Source of the DNA: Prinia subflava | Taxonomy: Eukaryota; Chordata; Aves; Passeriformes; Cisticolidae | NCBI RefSeq assembly: GCF_021018805.1 | Contig: NC_086248.1 | Coordinates: 52,767,485-52,831,484 of the forward strand | Direction: 5' to 3' | Length of the DNA stretch: 64,000 bases | Part shown: piece after piece, positions 45,471-57,500 of the stretch | Numbering within the stretch: position 1 is the first letter of the stretch | How the letters are laid out: every line of letters starts with the position of its first letter | Made by a program: the position numbers and the translations under genes | Notes under the pieces: model-generated | What the model saw: the letters and a program-made list of their open reading frames with translations, nothing else | The model's database searches: none | What the model was told of the DNA's origin: nothing

Positions 45471-46170
45471 AGAATCACAGAATATGCTGAGTTGGAAGGG
45501 ACCCATCAGGATCATCGAGTGCACCTCCTCGCCCTGCACAGAACATCCCCAGGAAATCACACCATGTGCCTGAGAGCGTTGTTCAGATGCTTCTTGAACT
45601 GTCGGGCTTGGTTCTCTGCCGAACCTGTTCCAGTGGCTTCCCTGGGGAAAGCCTGTTCCAGTGCCCAAACACCCTCTGGGGGAAGAACCTTTTCCTGGTA
45701 TCCAACCTAAAGCTCCTCCACCTCAGCTTCGTGCCATTTCCTCAGGTCTTGTCACTGGTCACCAGAGAGAAGAGATCAGTGCTTGCCCCTCCTCTTCTCC
45801 TCTCAAGGATGTTGAAGACCACAATGGGGTCTTCAGGCTGAAAAGACCCAGGTGACCTCAGCTGCTCCTCATAAGGCTTCACTTCCAGACCCTTCACCTT
45901 CCTCGTGGCCCTCCTTTGGACACTCTCTAATATCTTAATGTCTTTTTTATGTTGTGGCACCCCAATCTGCACACAATATTCAAGTGAGACCACCCCAGTG
46001 CAGAGCAGAGCAGGACAATCCCCTGATGCACCCCAGGGCACAGTGGGCCCTCCTGGCTGCCAGGGCACTGCTGACTAATGTTCAACTCTCTTTTGACCAG
46101 GACCCCCATATCCCTTTCCACAACACTGCTTTCCAGCCTCTCATTCCCTGATTTCCAGTCTGATTCCCAG
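45471..46170 (-). mobile_element. CR1 LINE 3' portion, antisense
   Basis: Plus-strand reading begins 'agaatcacagaatatgctga' and proceeds through 'gcctgttccagtgcccaaac', 'gcagagcaggacaatcccct' and 'ctggctgccagggcactgct' to 'gaccaggacccccatatccc' and 'tctcattccctga'. The order and wording parallel the copy at 24272-24920, so both are probably the same CR1 subfamily. No intact reverse transcriptase frame remains. Confidence 0.93.
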
Positions 46171-49100
46171 TCAAGCTCCTTATATTTACATACAGGCAGT
46201 TGTCTCCACTGAGTTGTTCATGGCTGTCTTCTTTGTGTAAATGTATGTGATGGGTGGAATGATGCCTCTGTGGTTACAATTCATGCCTTCATAAATCAGG
46301 TTTGTTTTGAGGCAGTTGGCTTAAAGCTCTGAGATCTGAGACAAGAAGTGCTGGGCAGGTGCAATGGGTTTATTGCAATAAGAGCTGTGACAGAGACTAG
46401 GATAACCAGAATCACGAGCAGCACCATAGGACATAGGCTTCTGTCCTCCAGGGAACCTTATGTCTCACTAATAAACAGACCCATAGCAATTTAGAAGCTT
46501 TTTGGGAAGTTCCTGCTCTCTCTTCTAAGTGCCTATGTGGCAGAGAGTATTTCTGTGCCCTTTCTTGAGCCTCTTTCCTTAACACAACACTCCCTGGTTA
46601 AATGAAATTACAAGAGAAAAGGAGCTGGTTTGCTTAAGCAGTATTTGTCAGAGTTGGCATTTGCAAAATGTCATGTTTTAGTCTCCGCAGCTTGGAACAG
46701 GAGCTGTCACAGAAGTGTGTGTGTGCACCTCTGGTCCTTGCTGAGGAGCTGGTCCCAGGCAGTGTGGAGCGCTGGTGCTCACTGGGTGAACACACACAAG
46801 CCCCAGGCACCACCTGTGCTTGTGCTGCCTCCCCATTCTGGCGTTCCCGCTGACAAGCTGCAGGCTGAACTCGTTAAACTACTGCTGTTTGCTACAGGGA
46901 ATGACCTGCCAAAAATCTGCACAGCCCTGTGCCACTGGGGCCAGGGGAGCCGGCCCTCCCCGCTCACCCCCAGCCGCCCGGCCTCTTTGCAAAGCAAGGA
47001 AATTAATTCTATTATAATCACAGAATGGCATTTTTAGCCTTATGTAAAAATGTCAAGGAGGACAAAGATAAGGATTATTTCTTAATTAAATACGGATTTT
47101 ATTCTGGTTTTTGTTTTTACTCTAAAAGCAAACCAAAACAGGTTTGCGCCAAGAGCTGTTATAGCCCATCCCCTTCCTATTTTTTTTAATTGTATTTTTA
47201 TATGCCTGGCAGAATTAATGATGAAAATCTTTCCAGCTGTGACTCTGCCAGAATCCCTTTCTGAAGCTCCTACTAATTTGGATTAAAACTAGATGGATGA
47301 AAGCCTCAAACAGCAAATCCTGGCAGTAGATTTGCTGAGGCCCCACAGCATATACTTCTCCAACTGTTCTTATCTTCTGAGGAAAAAAAAAAAAAAGAAA
47401 GAAAAAAAAAGTTAACATAATTTTGTAATTACACAGTTGTTAGTATTCTCCCTGCCTTTCACCTCCCTGGGCTGTGTCCCACCACCCGAGCAGCCTGCTG
47501 GGGCTCCCCTTTGCAGGACAGACCCCTGGCTTTTGCGGGGCAAAGATTTAACTGCAGAATGGTGGGGATTTTAAACACTGCCTTGTACCAGCTACACTGA
47601 ATGTTCAGAGCCAGCCTGGATTTTAGAGAGAGTTGCCACCCTGGGATGTCACAGTTCACAATGGAAACAGTGGGCGTGCAAGCCTGTCGTTGCAGGGATG
47701 TGAAGCCACCAAGCTTCCGGAGTCCCGGCTGCTGGGTGTTCACCTCACTTGCTTAATTCTAGCAGCGTTGGCGCCGTGTTGTCTTACTGTCCAGGCTTCC
47801 TGGAGCCAGCAGCTGCAAGCTTTCCTCCTGCCACAGACAATTAAATTAATTTCTTTAAATTGGACAAATCGATCTCTGGCAAGTGGCCCGTGTTCCTGCT
47901 CCTCTTCCCTCTCGCCAGGAGAGTCTTCTGGAAACTTGTGAGCTTACTAAGCCCTCGCTCTGTGAGCTCCTCCCTTCATGGCCATGCTGAGGCCAAGAAA
48001 AGGCAGTGCTCTGGACATGGGCAGTGCTGTGGGATGCTGACAGCCTCTTCCATGGCCTTGCCACAGGCTGCCCTCTTCAACAGCACAGCTCCTCCAGGTG
48101 TGAGGCTGCAGCTCACAAAGGCACCTGAAAGCTACTTGTGAGCATGTTGTTTTAGATCCCAGTGCTTTCTGGAGGGGATGGCAGGACCTCCTTGCTGCAG
48201 ATGCTCCAAGCGCCTTGCTGGCCTGCCTGGAGCACCTCCTGCACAGAGAAGGAACATGAATATTACCAGGTATATTTATGGCATAGTCTGTTAATCATTA
48301 GAAACAACAGCAATTTTCCCCACTTGCAATTTCTGGCAAATCTGAAGATTGTGAAGGAGGTGGCTATTTCTAAAGCGTTGCGGGTGGTAGTGTAGGCACA
48401 GCAGCATCTCCTGTCTCCAGGCTGTGCCTGCTGCCATGGAAAGACAAGCAGCCCCTCTGCTCCTCTCTGGGAGACCTACCCTTTCCACTGATTTCCAGTG
48501 GGTCAAGGGCTTTGTTTTTATGAGGTCTGCTCCTTGTCCCCATTTGCTGCTGTTTGGCTCCATCACTGTTCAGCAAGTATGAGCTTGAAAGGCTGTCTCC
48601 AGCTGGTTTGAACTTTTCTTTCCTCCTCAGGATGCCATGAGGTAGGTGTGAGTAGTCTCAAGGCACCTAGTCTTTCATGTCAATGCCATAGTTCAAGCAG
48701 TTGTGTTAGTCTCCTTCTAGTCAGTGGAGAGGGGTAAATCCAGAGCACTTGTCCATCTGCTCTTCTGGAGCTCTTGCATTTGCACAACTCAGACTTGCTC
48801 ATTTAGGAGCTACCCTAGATGGTAATGTCTGTGTTTTTACTGAACTTCTTCTTTGTTTACAGTGAAGTCAATTAATTTACCTTCATTTCATACATGCATA
48901 TAAGCCCCTGCTTCTGTTATGCTGGATGAGAATATTTATGAAGTAGTTCTTCCCTTTTCATTTTTGTCTACTTTGTCCATCCAAAAATGAACCAATTTGG
49001 TTTTGATATACAACAAAAAACAAGAATTCAAGAAACACCCAGGAGAGCAAACACCCAAAGATCAGAATCTCTCTTGCTCTCTTGGCGGTCACAGAATTTA

Positions 49101-49587
49101 TTTCCTTTTGTCCTCTTGTCCATCTGATCAGCTTTGTGGCTCATGATTTCTGTGAGCTGCTGCCTACTTCTCCTTTTATCATTGGTTATCTAAATATTTG
49201 TGCAGCTAATTTTATTTCCCCTTTCACTAGATTGTTACTCTATATATATGATGCTTTGGGGAGCCAATGGGTAAGATACAAATCCTGCTTGGGAGTACTG
49301 GATTACACTTCATGAAAGGTTCTGCAGATGAGTTATTGCTCCACAGCAAGTCCTCAGCCTGCGGTTTTACAAACATGGATGCTAATGTGACGGTGCAGTG
49401 CTGCTGAAAGGAGTGGGGTTTGTACCTTTTCCCTATTCCCTGGTCCTGGCTTTTCTCACCCTCTGCTCAGCAGAGTTACCCACTCTTACACTGACTGTGA
49501 TTCTTACTGGAGCTTTTCCTGTGCCAGCTCAGCATGCTAAACCAGCATAAAACCAGTTATTTTGCAGAAACAGATTACCCCAAGAGA
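46171..49587. other. intergenic sequence with a GC-richer block
   Basis: About 46630-48600 is richer in GC and open over 60-135 codons in several overlapping frames on both strands. None resembles a known protein or shows a consistent coding frame. The A-rich run at about 47381-47410 is low complexity. Confidence 0.5.
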
Positions 49588-49829
49588 CTGAATTTCCACC
49601 GTCAGAGGTGAGCTCTTGGACCAGCTTGTTGTGCTCGTGAAGCCGTGGTCTCTGTCACACCACTCCTAGACCTCACGCTGATTGTGGAGGCTGTGAAGCT
49701 CTTTGCTGAATTGCCCAAGGACCTCCTGGCAGAAGGAAAGCAGATGATGATCTTTTGTGTGACAGAGACCACAGCTTCATGACCACCATGAGCTGATCCA
49801 ACAGCTCACCTCAGAAAAAGGAAATTCAG
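49588..49829. repeat. imperfect inverted repeat (73-bp arms, 96-bp loop)
   Basis: The left arm 49588-49660 starts CTGAATTTCC and ends GTCTCTGTCACAC. The right arm 49757-49829 is its reverse complement with about 60 of 73 bases matching. Best conserved are the outer ten bases and the inner ~22. The loop (49661-49756) is unrelated. No target-site duplication or transposase is apparent, so it could be a short fold-back (MITE-like) element or an accidental inverted duplication. Confidence 0.8.
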
Positions 49830-51154
49830 CCTTTGAGGAAAGGGAAGATACACTACAGTCAGAAGGGCTGCCTTTGGGGGTTGTTTATTCACTTGAGACT
49901 TAATGCTCTATTACATTTTCCCCTTAACTGAAGGGCTATGTTGTGGGTGCTGAAAGCTTTCTTTCCTTCTTGTGATCCAGGGGCAAGGTGTCCCAAAGTT
50001 AACACAGAGGAACCATGAGGATCTGTAGCGGAGCTACAAATGGTCCATGAGATTTACCACCTCGGAGGGGCATAAACAGATTTGTAGGCCTGCAGCATTT
50101 GTAGTCTATCTTCAGATTTTGGAGAGTTTTAAGTTGTGGAGAAGTCCAACCACAGTATGTGCCACAGAGCAAAAATTGGGGTTTTTTTGTATGCGTGATT
50201 GTGGGTATTTATTTATTCAGTTCTCTCTTTTTTAATGCCCCCTAATTACTACTTCTCTTTTCCTTTCAAAAATTCTCTCTCCAAGCTGATTTGACTTATA
50301 ATATTTTCCAACACTGTGAAAGTGGCCCTTTTGGAACACAATCTGTTTCTGCTTTGGTCTTTGGCCTATTTGAATTTGCATCTCAGTGGCTACTGATTTT
50401 GACTGAGAAACCAGTCCTTTCTTCTCAGTCTGTCAGCTGAGAGGTATCCTGGGATTCCTTTCATTTGGATGCTGCAATGTATTAACCCAAGCATTTCAAG
50501 AGCATGCCTGGGTAGGTGAGGATGTGCTGGGCTGTTGACTATTTTTTTCTCTCTCTGTGGTTTGGTGAGACAGTCCTTGTGTGTGTGGGTAAGGTCTGAG
50601 TAGCAGGACATCAGCCACACTGAAGGTGTGAGATCGCTGACTGGTTAATCCCACCCTCAGTAATATGAGGGAGCTGCAGTGTTGTGCAGCAGGTAAAGTC
50701 AGTTACCCAGCAAACAGCAGCACACAGAGGGGTTTTGGGAGGTGTTTGGACTGAGGTGCCACGTGGGGGTATTTGTACCTTATGTGCAGAGATGGGGAAG
50801 TGGTGCAAGAGTGACAGAGCAGCCACTGTGACTGCAGTGGGTAACCCACTGAGTTTCTGTCCTGCCCCAAGCAGGAAGGTGGTTTCTGTGTGTGAAATGC
50901 AAGAGCACATTCATCTCTGGGCTAGGGAACCTCTTCCTGTGTGGAACATCTGCCTTCAGGAAGGCAGGATTAAGACTCTTTGCTGTGGCCCTTCCTTCTG
51001 CAAACTGTATGGGAACCCAGAAGTGCTTATCTTGCAATGTTTCCAAATACAGAGCTTACAAAGTTACTTTATGTATTTGAGTAACCCACAAGTTCTCAGG
51101 CTCTCAAGATACAAAAGAAAAACATTGATTTGCTCAAGCAGATCTAGAGGAATC
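49830..51154. other. intergenic sequence
   Basis: Nothing is recognised. A 172-codon plus-strand frame at 50684-51202 runs into the following CR1 copy and is not supported as a gene. Confidence 0.55.
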
Positions 51155-51598
51155 CACAAAGATGATCAGAGGGCTGGAGCACCTCTCCTAGGTGAGAATT
51201 GAGGTTGTTCAGACTGGAGAAGAGAAGGCTCCAGAGAGACCTTCTGTCAGCCCTACAGTACCTAAAGAGGAACAAGAGGAAAGAAAAAGAGGGATTATTT
51301 ATCAGGGAATGTAGTGTTAGGACAGAGGGTAACAGTTTTAAACTGAAAGAGGGTAGGTTTAGATTAGATATTAGGGAGAAATTCTTCCCTGTGAGGTTGA
51401 TGAGGCACAGGAACAGCTTTTCCAGAGAAGCTGTGGATTCCCCATGGAAGTGTTGAAGGCCAGAATAGATGCAACCTGAGCCCTGAGTAATCTGGTCTAG
51501 TGGAAGGTGTCCCTGCCTATGGCAAGGGAGTTTGAATGAGATGATCTTTCAGGCCCCTTCCAACCCAACCTGTCTGTGTTCCTATGGTTCTGTGATTT
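51155..51598 (+). mobile_element. CR1 LINE 3' portion, sense
   Basis: Contains the sense CR1 3' sequence in order: 'gatcagagggctggagcacc', 'tcagactggagaagagaagg', 'gattagatattagggagaaa', 'ccagagaagctgtggattcc', 'gatgatctttcaggcccctt' and a terminal 'tatggttctgtga'. Terminal bases are preserved, so the 3' end is complete; the 5' end is truncated. Confidence 0.95.
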
Positions 51599-54500
51599 GA
51601 ATGCCTTGCCTTCTTGAATGCATTTGTCCTCAGAAGATCCTTATGAAGCAGTCATTATTCCCATTTTAGAAATGTGACTTGCCCAAGGCCATACATGATG
51701 TCATAGTGGAGCAGGGAAATGAACCTCTCCCATGTCTCAGGCTCTCATCCAAACCCCTCCACCAGCCTTTCTTCTAGGGCTGATCACAACCAGCTCACAA
51801 AGCTGTACGTCTGCTGAGATTTTTTCTGTGCTAGGAGATCAGGGAATCAAAATGTTCTGGATCTGTAAATCTCAACCTGGATCTATCTGTGAAAGTATTA
51901 ATTTTGTAGGATTCTGTAGTAGCATTTAATATTTTAGAGCTTGTGGGCACCACTTACATTCATTTGCTTTCTAACTGAAAAGAACCAATGATCCATAGGA
52001 CTGTACTAAAAATACATGAAAGAAAGAATGATTTTAAAAATAGTGGAAAATTCATAGTGAAATCTAAAGTAGTTATCCACTATTTATGCATGTTCTCCTG
52101 AACAAAACTTTTTGGTGCCATAAAAAAAAAATGCAAGTGAATTTGTCAATTACTGTTAAATTTTTCTGGAATTTAGTATGATCTTCATGTAAAACTTCAA
52201 AGGTTGTAATTTGCACAGTTGGTTTCATTCACTCTGACTTGTCAGTTGTAAGAAGGCTGCTCTTTATTTTATACTAAACTACAGCAAACAGATCAAGACC
52301 TAGGAAACTGAGAAAATTAATCCTTTATTGTAGTGGTTATCTTCAAAGCTTGTCTGAAAGATTTTTTTCCACAAAAGCCCCATCTGTGTTAGGATATCCA
52401 AAGTATAAAATGAATGTCTATGATTGCTAACATCAAGAAAGACTAATTTATCTATGGAATATTGCTAGTCTGTGAGCACTGATGGTGCTGGGACTAAAAC
52501 ACACTAGAAGATTTTCATTAAAACTGGAACTGTTGCTTGTCCTCCACATGTAAACCAAGTGTCTGCCTTATTTAAATCAGCATGGCACTGACATACTCAG
52601 TATGAGAGACACAAGAATAACATTTAATTTTTAGGAAGCTTTCTGCCATTAATGGCAGGTCTTCATGGGAGTCATATGAGAGCGGAGATGTCATTTAAAA
52701 CTTACTGTTCTTCCGTGTCACCTTCAGGCACATTTTGCCAGATCTGAAATCTAGAGCAGTGTTGACACTATTCTCTCACTCCAGAGAGAATAGACCATTC
52801 AATCCTCCTCCATCACTCAGCAGAGCTGTGACAAGGCGAAGAGAAAAACATCACAATATTTCAGAGAGTCTGTCTTAGCCTTCTTCACAGGATGCAACAC
52901 ATCAGCGCAAAGAAGAGGATGGGGTGGTGCGGTACCTCCAGCTCATGCCTAGAAGATTATTTTCAAAGTTTTATGTTTGTTCTTCTAGAAATGAATTCCC
53001 ATTCTATGATGATGGATATTTTCAGTCTTAAAGGTAAGCAACCAGACTATCAGATTACTGGCTACCAGATATGGATAACTGATCGTGTTGGCCGTTCCAG
53101 CAGCCTGTGATTTTTTGTCTGTGCTTAATGCTGCTTTTCTAGCCTGTACTGTTACAGATGGATACTGGACTGCTGTTCCTAAATTAAGTTGGAATAATAG
53201 ACTCTAGAGATGGAAAAATACCTAATGGTCCATTTCCCTATAGCTGCCAAACAGACTTTATTAAAAAAAAACATAAGCAAATGTCTTCATCGCAATATTT
53301 TACCATGAAATATTACACCCTCTTTATAGTCTGGGTAGAGAAAAGGAGACTTAACAGCTCCTTGGCTTAAGGTTTTGACAGTCTCTAAACTTGGTACCCA
53401 AGAGTCTTCTGGTACCATTCACCTTCTGCTTTGCAGATTTGGAGCACGTGGGAAGTCAGATAGGGCAGCTTGTAAAGTGTCAGCTAATCTGCTGTGTTAA
53501 TAGAAAAGTTCTGAAGAAAGAGGTACAGAACATTTGTTGAATCACAAAAGTGAAGTACCCAGTCCCACAAGTTGCTTTACTTATAACAAAGTACAGGGAC
53601 TGTAGCTTGGCTGGAGTCCCTGCCATAGCTACAGGATGTGTTTGCAGCTACGACGGCTGGGTGTGCTTCACTTGGACTCACAGCTACTCTAAGTTGGACA
53701 AAGGGGATGGCTTTCTTCAAAATGGTCCCCATCTGCTGACTGTCCTAGTGCACACATAACTGCACTGTAATTTCTGAGTTTCCTCAGAACTGGTCTCAAT
53801 ATGTGACTCTATAAACCAGGAGTTTCAATATTCAAAGGTGTGCGTGTTTGTGTTTTTGTAAATCTGGACTCAGCAGAAGTAACTAAAATATCTCATTTAG
53901 GTTATTGAACCTGTAATGGAAAAAATGCCCTGCAGACATTGTAATGCCTTAATTGGGATTCAATTGCTTGTAGTCTTCCAAGCTTTTAAAGAAAAATATC
54001 ACAGAAAGGACTGTAAAGCCAGATGTGTATCTCCAGAGACTTAAATTGTCCAGTTTCCTGTGACATGTTTTAATTCTCCTCCCACTTAGTAATTTTACAT
54101 TGGCACAAATTCTTTGGATAAGAAAGGGCAACTGACCCCTCCAAAATTACTCTTCTTACATTGAGTTGGAAACAATGAGATCTCAGAAAATATGTAATCT
54201 CGTTAATTTTGAGTGTATCTGCATTAATATCTTGGAGGTGAGCCAGAGGAGGATCCAGTCTATGCAGTTTTGCACATGCTTAGGTGCTCAGCCAGGTTCA
54301 GGAATTAGTTATATAGGTACAGAATTACTGATGACCAAGCTTTTCCACTCCTTTGCCCATTCCTTCCCCTCTCCTCTCCCTACACTGTTACTTAGATTTC
54401 CATTAGTTCAGGTGCTCTCTGTTACATTAATGTTTGTCTGAAAAAAATACCAAACTACCACAGAACCCAACCTCAAAAAGCTCCACACGGAAGTCTGGGT

Positions 54501-57500
54501 TTTGGTTCCTAATATCTTTATTTCAGACAGTCCTTGTGAGAGGGGGTCCTGCTGCAGATGGCTTTGAGGCAATGTACCAGCAGCCACTGTCAAGTCTCCT
54601 CTGAGCACTGCCCAGATGGGCAGTCAGAGGGGAAGGGGATCTGTGACCAGGTGCCTCAGGCCACCACAGACCCTCATTCTCCCAAAGTCCCCTTCTCCCC
54701 ACAGCAGTGGGAAGTCAGCTGCTTTATTTTGTGCTGTCAATACCTCTTCTGTCAAAACAGAACATTTTGCCTTGTGGTGCAGGGCTTGGAAGGACCAAAA
54801 TGTGCCACATCCTTGTCTCTAAATGTGTCTGCTTTGTGTCAGTAAAAACACTCACCCCTTAGCAGGTGCAGAGCAGCCAGTCTCTTGGGCTGGCCACTGG
54901 TGACCTGGTTCTCCTGGTGGTTGCAGTTCTGGGAACACACTGTGCTTATCCAGTCAAGGAAATGGTTAGGGCCTCTATGCATAACGTGCAACACAGCAAT
55001 AAGGTGGGGTAGGGATTTAAACTCAAAGGAAATAGCATCTCTTTATGTGAATTGGAAGGGAGTTTGAAATGCCAAGGTCTCATTCTGGTTTCTTTGTGGG
55101 TTCACCTTCCTCTTTACTATTCATTTCTCATGACAGAATGAAGTTTATTGAGACCTTTCATTTTACTGACTCCTGCCCCAGAAGCAGAAGCTCAGGATGA
55201 GGTAGGATCTATGCCAGCCTCAGTTTCTTTTCTCTACTCCAACAGTTGTCATCTGATTATTAACAGCCTTGAAATGCATACAATAAGATATATATTGGAG
55301 AAACAGAGTATGGTTTCCACTAAAATGATCAACTTATATATGTTTATTATGGAAACCATGATCTTGCCTGTTATCATTGGTTTAAAAGATGATTAATTGT
55401 TTGGAGAGACCAGCAGTTTAGTTGGATGGCTGGCTAAATATTGTAAGTTGTTTAAGACTGAAGTAGTTGATTCTGATGATAAAACATGCTCAAGTATTAT
55501 TACAGTTGTGTGTTTGCATGAAAACTGAGGGGAAAAGTTTGGGGGGTGTTTCTTTTTTTGGCTGAGTTCTTGGTTTTCTTGGCCAACAAAACTGTTCCAT
55601 TTCAATCTGATTTGCAAAGAAATTGTTCAATAGAGACCTATAACAGCTTACTAGAGCTGCTGGAGTATTTTTGATGCTTTGCTAGAGACAGAGGATAGAA
55701 ATTGCTTTTATTCAAGGGTCTAACTAATAGAATGAACCTAAATTTGGTATTAATTCCACTTGCAAGAAAAGAAATTGGGAAACCACAAAATAGAAGGTCA
55801 TTCATATGCATTCAGCTCCATTTCTGTTTCAACAAGGATCTTGGGAAAGGTTGATCTGTCTGTTTTAATGATAATTTTTTTCCTTCTTAATCTAACTTTG
55901 AAAGTGATATGGCAGAGAACAGGGGGATTTGTAATATTACATGACTTTGAATATTTTGAATAAGGGTCGTATTTCTCAACCTTTCTTTATTGAGGAATGA
56001 TATAGTCTTATAAAATGTATGAACCGTTCTGTTTCCCTCTCTTTATTTTATAAAACAGTCAGTAATTAGTAATAAAATCTTTGTGAATTGAGTTAATCAC
56101 TTTGCAAAATCCTAGCTTAATTTTGTAATCAGACAATTTGATTATATGTATTGATAATAAAAATGTCTTTATGCCAGCCAACAGGTCCTGCCAACTCATA
56201 AAAACTGGTGGCTGAGTGACTGACTCCCACTGTTTTCTCCATCAGGGGGTGATGCTTCTCAGCAAACCCTCTTAGAAACTGTGGTGTAATCATTTTACCA
56301 GCCACCTTCTGGTGTTGTAGAAACCCTGGTGCTCTGTGGGCCTTCAGCTGAGAAGCAAAGATGAAAGCGAGCAGAGCTCTGGCTTCGCAGTTTTCTTGGT
56401 TTTTTTCTCATTCATAAAGTGTCTGCTTTTGAGCTTTATCTGGACAAAGTGGGGATGCATTTGTGTTTCTTCTTTACTAGGTATTGGGAAGCAAGTCCAT
56501 TGTTTCCTGAAGAGAGGAGAACAATTCTAGAGCAGGAAAACAGTCTCCTTTCCTATATTTTGCTTGGGAAGATGATGTGCCTGAGCCTTGGAAAAAGGAT
56601 GGAGAATATTGAAGGACAGTATTGAGAGGCATTTAGCATGCTGTTGTCCTCAGGCCATGGGGCTGGCTGCAGAAATTGAAGAAATGCAGATTAACTTGTT
56701 CTACAAACCAAAGGCTTTCAGGCTGCCTATCGTAGAACCCCAAGGTGCTTTTTCAGCTGATGGCAGCAGTACCATTCACACAGTTCCTAGTGTAAACTAG
56801 GAATCAGAGTTTCTAGAGCTGTGTTCAGAGACTGTGTGTTAGTCATCTTCCACAGACACAGGCTTTATCCAGTCTTCAGCTGCCTCAATGAAATGATCTA
56901 CTTTCTATGACTCTTCCAACTGAAAAATGAAGTCTAAGTTGTTGTCTCCAGTGTGCTGTGGACCTAGAAGTAAAACTGGGGCTTTGAATGTGCATTTCTA
57001 CCTATGACCCGAACATATGAAGAGCCAAGTCCTGCAAATGAAGTTTACTGCTGGCTCAGTGTCTGAGTGGGGTTAAAAAGGAGGCATTACAGTAACCTAC
57101 TATTTGGAGCCTGGCACTCTGAGTATACTCATCATTTCTTAATCTGTTCTTGGGTCTGGTTATAATTTGCATCTTGAGCAATCATACTGTGTTCTGCATT
57201 TGCATTTGTGTTTTCTTTTTCTATTGTTAAACCTGTTTTCATCTTACACATTTTCCATTCTTCTGCAGCCCATAGCCAGTGACAGATAACAAGGTTCAAA
57301 TGCAGAAGGTCAATTAGATCATCCAGTCCATCTCTGCCAGCACTGGATTATTGTTTTTGTGGTTTATTTGCTATTGTTTTGTCCAGCCAATTGCTAAATA
57401 GGTCTTGTGTGTTCAACAAAGTTTTGCCACCAATAATACCCCACATACCCTTAATTATAATAAGGGAGTAGTCTGGGGTACTGTTGAGAGGAGGGAGGTG

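Noticed and set aside
45414..46151. Several 60-108 codon frames near 45.7 kb
   Set aside because: They are shadows of the antisense CR1 3' region.
50684..51456. Frames of 172 and 85 codons near 51 kb
   Set aside because: The first runs into the sense CR1 copy and the second lies in it; neither resembles a cellular protein.
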